A DNA stretch of 64,000 bases, taken from Arcicella rosea (GTDB taxonomy: Bacteria > Bacteroidota > Bacteroidia > Cytophagales > Spirosomataceae). Made by a program: the position numbers and the translations under genes. The notes under the pieces are model-generated. The model made no database searches, was not told the DNA's origin, and was given only the letters and a program-made list of their open reading frames with translations. Location: assembly GCF_040543805.1 (NCBI RefSeq), contig NZ_JBEUMS010000018.1, forward strand, positions 97,918-161,917, in the 5' to 3' direction. This document shows, piece after piece, positions 62,842 to 64,000 of this stretch; position 1 is the first letter of the stretch; each line of letters opens with the position of its first letter.

Positions 62842-63070
62842 ATGAGTCATCCCGAATTTTAAAATCACAAAAAAAGCGGATAAAATTAGTTTTTTGACCG
62901 CTTTTTTGTGATTGATTGGCAATGAATTCCTACTGTTTGAGCGAAGCGAGGCGGTTCGCCGCTGCGGTTACTTTTTGTATCAAGACAAAAAGTAAGGACG
63001 AGAATAAATCCCAAAAACAGTGAAATCTTTTAAAACTTGCTTTTTCAAGAGAAAATTCGGGATGACTCAT
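62842..63070. mobile_element. 229-bp MITE-like element with 19-bp perfect terminal inverted repeats
   Basis: Ends ATGAGTCATCCCGAATTTT at 62842-62860 and its exact reverse complement at 63052-63070. Inside are the terminator hairpin (62863-62913) and a GTTTGAGCGAAGCGAG/TTACTTTTTG hairpin block (62936-62995) related to 22584-22659. No frame inside. No clear target-site duplication was seen, so mobility is inference. Confidence 0.65.
62863..62913 (+). terminator. Terminator of the esterase gene, inside the MITE-like element
   Basis: 16-17-bp arms at 62863-62879 and 62898-62913 (AATCACAAAAAAAGCGG and its complement). Confidence 0.8.
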
Positions 63071-63106
63071 GTTTTTGATAAAATACTATTTTGTTGTATG
63101 AATAGT

Positions 63107-63281
63107 TCCAGTTTTGAACTGAAACCAATTGTGTCTTTTATTCTCTTTACAAACTGAGTTAATTTTATGTATAAGTGAAGGTTCGCTTGACAATGCACCA
63201 GTTGCAGGAATAGCCAAAGTACATCATTCTTGCAGTCAGAGACTGTATTTTATTATTGTTCCAAGTTTACAACTTGGAACA
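63107..63281. repeat. Composite repeat ending in 3'-end hairpin, copy 4
   Basis: Same order of parts as 15215-15383: CAGTTTTGAACTGAAAC, TCTTTACAAACTGAGTTAAT, a decayed 38-bp repeat (63168-63205), GACTGTATTTTATTATTG, and finally a perfect 11-bp hairpin (63257-63267 with 63271-63281) then AGCGAGGGAAC. The hairpin lies 22 bp after the stop of the minus-strand membrane-protein gene. Confidence 0.82.
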
Positions 63282-63303
63282 GCGAGGGAACAATCCCCAG
63301 TTC

Positions 63304-63810
63304 TCAAAAGTCCCAAAAATACCTATATTTTTCACCTATTTTGGCTAATTCAATGTTAAAATACAATAAATCAAGTAGGTCTAATCCAAATTGTCCATCA
63401 CGAATTGTCACTTTAAAATCATCAGTCTTTATCGTTGTCATGCTCTCAACTTTATTTCTCCAAACTCGGAAACTGAACGAGTGATGATTCAAAATTTTAG
63501 TTTGTACTTTTCCAAATGGGTATTTGTAGATAATTGTCAAAGTGCAGTTTTGATTATTTATTTCGATATATTTTATCAAAGGTCCCCGAAGTGCGATTAC
63601 AATATATAAATTAAGTAGTTGAATCGTTCCCCAAGTCATAAATGAAAGATATACTGTTATTAATAATGATACTTTACCTAACCAAAATGAAAGTCCTAAA
63701 ACTAATAATGTCAATCCTACGAAATTATACCACTTTGAAAACCAGTATGAAAACCAAACTAAGGGGGAATCAGAATAATTCTCATTCTTGTATGTTTTTG
63801 TTTTAGTCAT
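63304..63810 (-). CDS. Two-helix membrane protein, unrecognised
   Basis: A 168-residue protein with two adjacent membrane helices (about 28-48 and 50-75) and a C-terminal cytosolic beta-rich domain (about 80-168: LIKYIEINNQNCTLTIIYKYPFGKVQTKIL, DDFKVTIRDGQFGLDLLDLL). The layout resembles PH-like or YcxB-like membrane proteins, but I cannot name a family. The composite repeat behind its stop is shared with the OLD nuclease, DUF4261 and small membrane-protein genes, which marks it as the same class of accessory gene. Confidence 0.65.
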   Translation of the reverse strand: MTKTKTYKNENYSDSPLVWFSYWFSKWYNFVGLTLLVLGLSFWLGKVSLLITVYLSFMTWGTIQLLNLYIVIALRGPLIKYIEINNQNCTLTIIYKYPFGKVQTKILNHHSFSFRVWRNKVESMTTIKTDDFKVTIRDGQFGLDLLDLLYFNIELAKIGEKYRYFWDF

Positions 63811-64000
63811 GTTTGGTTTTGTCAGATGGTTATCTCCCCGTTATTTTACTTGAATGTCTTTTTTGCGGTTGCCACCAACGTTAAAGCATTGGCGTTTCAG
63901 CCTTAGATTTCTATGACAAAAACAAGGGAAATTTATCGGAATTTTCATATTTTTCTTTTCTTTGGACGACCGAAATAACTCGATGCAAAAGTTTAGCTTT
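63811..64000. other. Terminal region upstream of the membrane-protein gene
   Basis: No gene seen. It contains GTTGCCACCAACGTTAAAGC and ATTGGCG, a GTTGGTGG/CCACCAAC-type motif that I associate with boundaries of accessory genes in Bacteroidota. The window ends before this can be tested. Confidence 0.4.

Noticed and set aside
63129..63484. Overlapping plus-strand frames of 76 and 84 codons
   Set aside because: They run through the composite repeat and into the antisense of the membrane-protein gene; no family features.
1..64000. tRNA and rRNA genes
   Set aside because: No TpsiC-loop or acceptor-stem pattern and no rRNA-like stretch was recognised on either strand by eye; a covariance-model scan would settle it.

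Overview
The window is about 64 kb of AT-rich chromosome from a member of the Bacteroidota, most likely the Cytophagales (Spirosomataceae-like). Evidence: a SusC/SusD pair, two proteins with type IX secretion (T9SS) C-terminal sorting domains, lipoprotein signals, TAnnTTTG-type promoter boxes, few Shine-Dalgarno sequences, and many intergenic hairpins of the kind common in this phylum. No rRNA, tRNA, CRISPR, transposase or integrase gene was seen. The genus is not determined.

Layout. (1) 1-9.1 kb: end of a glycan-uptake locus: SusC (cut by the window edge), SusD, a propeller lipoprotein, an NTF2-like protein, an SMP-30/gluconolactonase, a two-domain DUF1080 (3-keto-disaccharide hydrolase family) protein and a Tat-exported Gfo/Idh/MocA oxidoreductase. 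The last members suggest oxidative attack on sugars. (2) 9.2-13.2 kb: methyltransferase, AraC regulator with a serine hydrolase, DHFR-like reductase. (3) 13.2-17.7 kb: an accessory patch, all on the minus strand: DUF4261 protein, small membrane protein and a class-1-like OLD nuclease (AAA ATPase plus TOPRIM). It is packed with dispersed repeats, and each of these genes is followed by a related hairpin. The same hairpin recurs after another membrane protein at 63.3 kb. (4) 17.7-29.4 kb: Nudix, DeoR-type regulator, YigZ-like, RRM protein, NAMPT-type phosphoribosyltransferase, PASTA protein, T9SS protein, two rhodaneses, Lgt, a charged repeat protein, NlpC/P60 hydrolase. (5) 29.5-38.8 kb, minus strand: a 1428-residue Ig-repeat T9SS protein, a class-A beta-lactamase-like hydrolase, a DUF1016/PD-(D/E)XK nuclease, a PLP enzyme and a dipeptide epimerase. 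(6) 39.2-52.5 kb: M23 peptidase, CdaA, photolyase, QueA, IspD-MeaB-RND operon, MFS, GapN, FabH. (7) 53.1-61.1 kb: A-type Fe-S carrier and an arginine deiminase/CtlX pair on the minus strand, then sufC-sufD-sufS-sufE-DUF59-bacilliredoxin on the plus strand, with no sufB. (8) 61.5-64 kb: an erythromycin-esterase-family lipoprotein, a 229-bp MITE-like element and a repeat-associated membrane protein.

The least conventional signal is three intergenic arrays (17.4, 35.3 and 52.6 kb) with unrelated sequences but the same design: an almost invariant 21-bp period, mostly alternating two 21-mers, an A/T tract once per unit, and a position between two co-directional minus-strand genes. The second is the hairpin family placed 9-22 nt behind the stop codons of four accessory genes. 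Functions for both are inference. Many annotated starts are moved from the longest open frame to the ATG that fits signal peptides or family N-termini.
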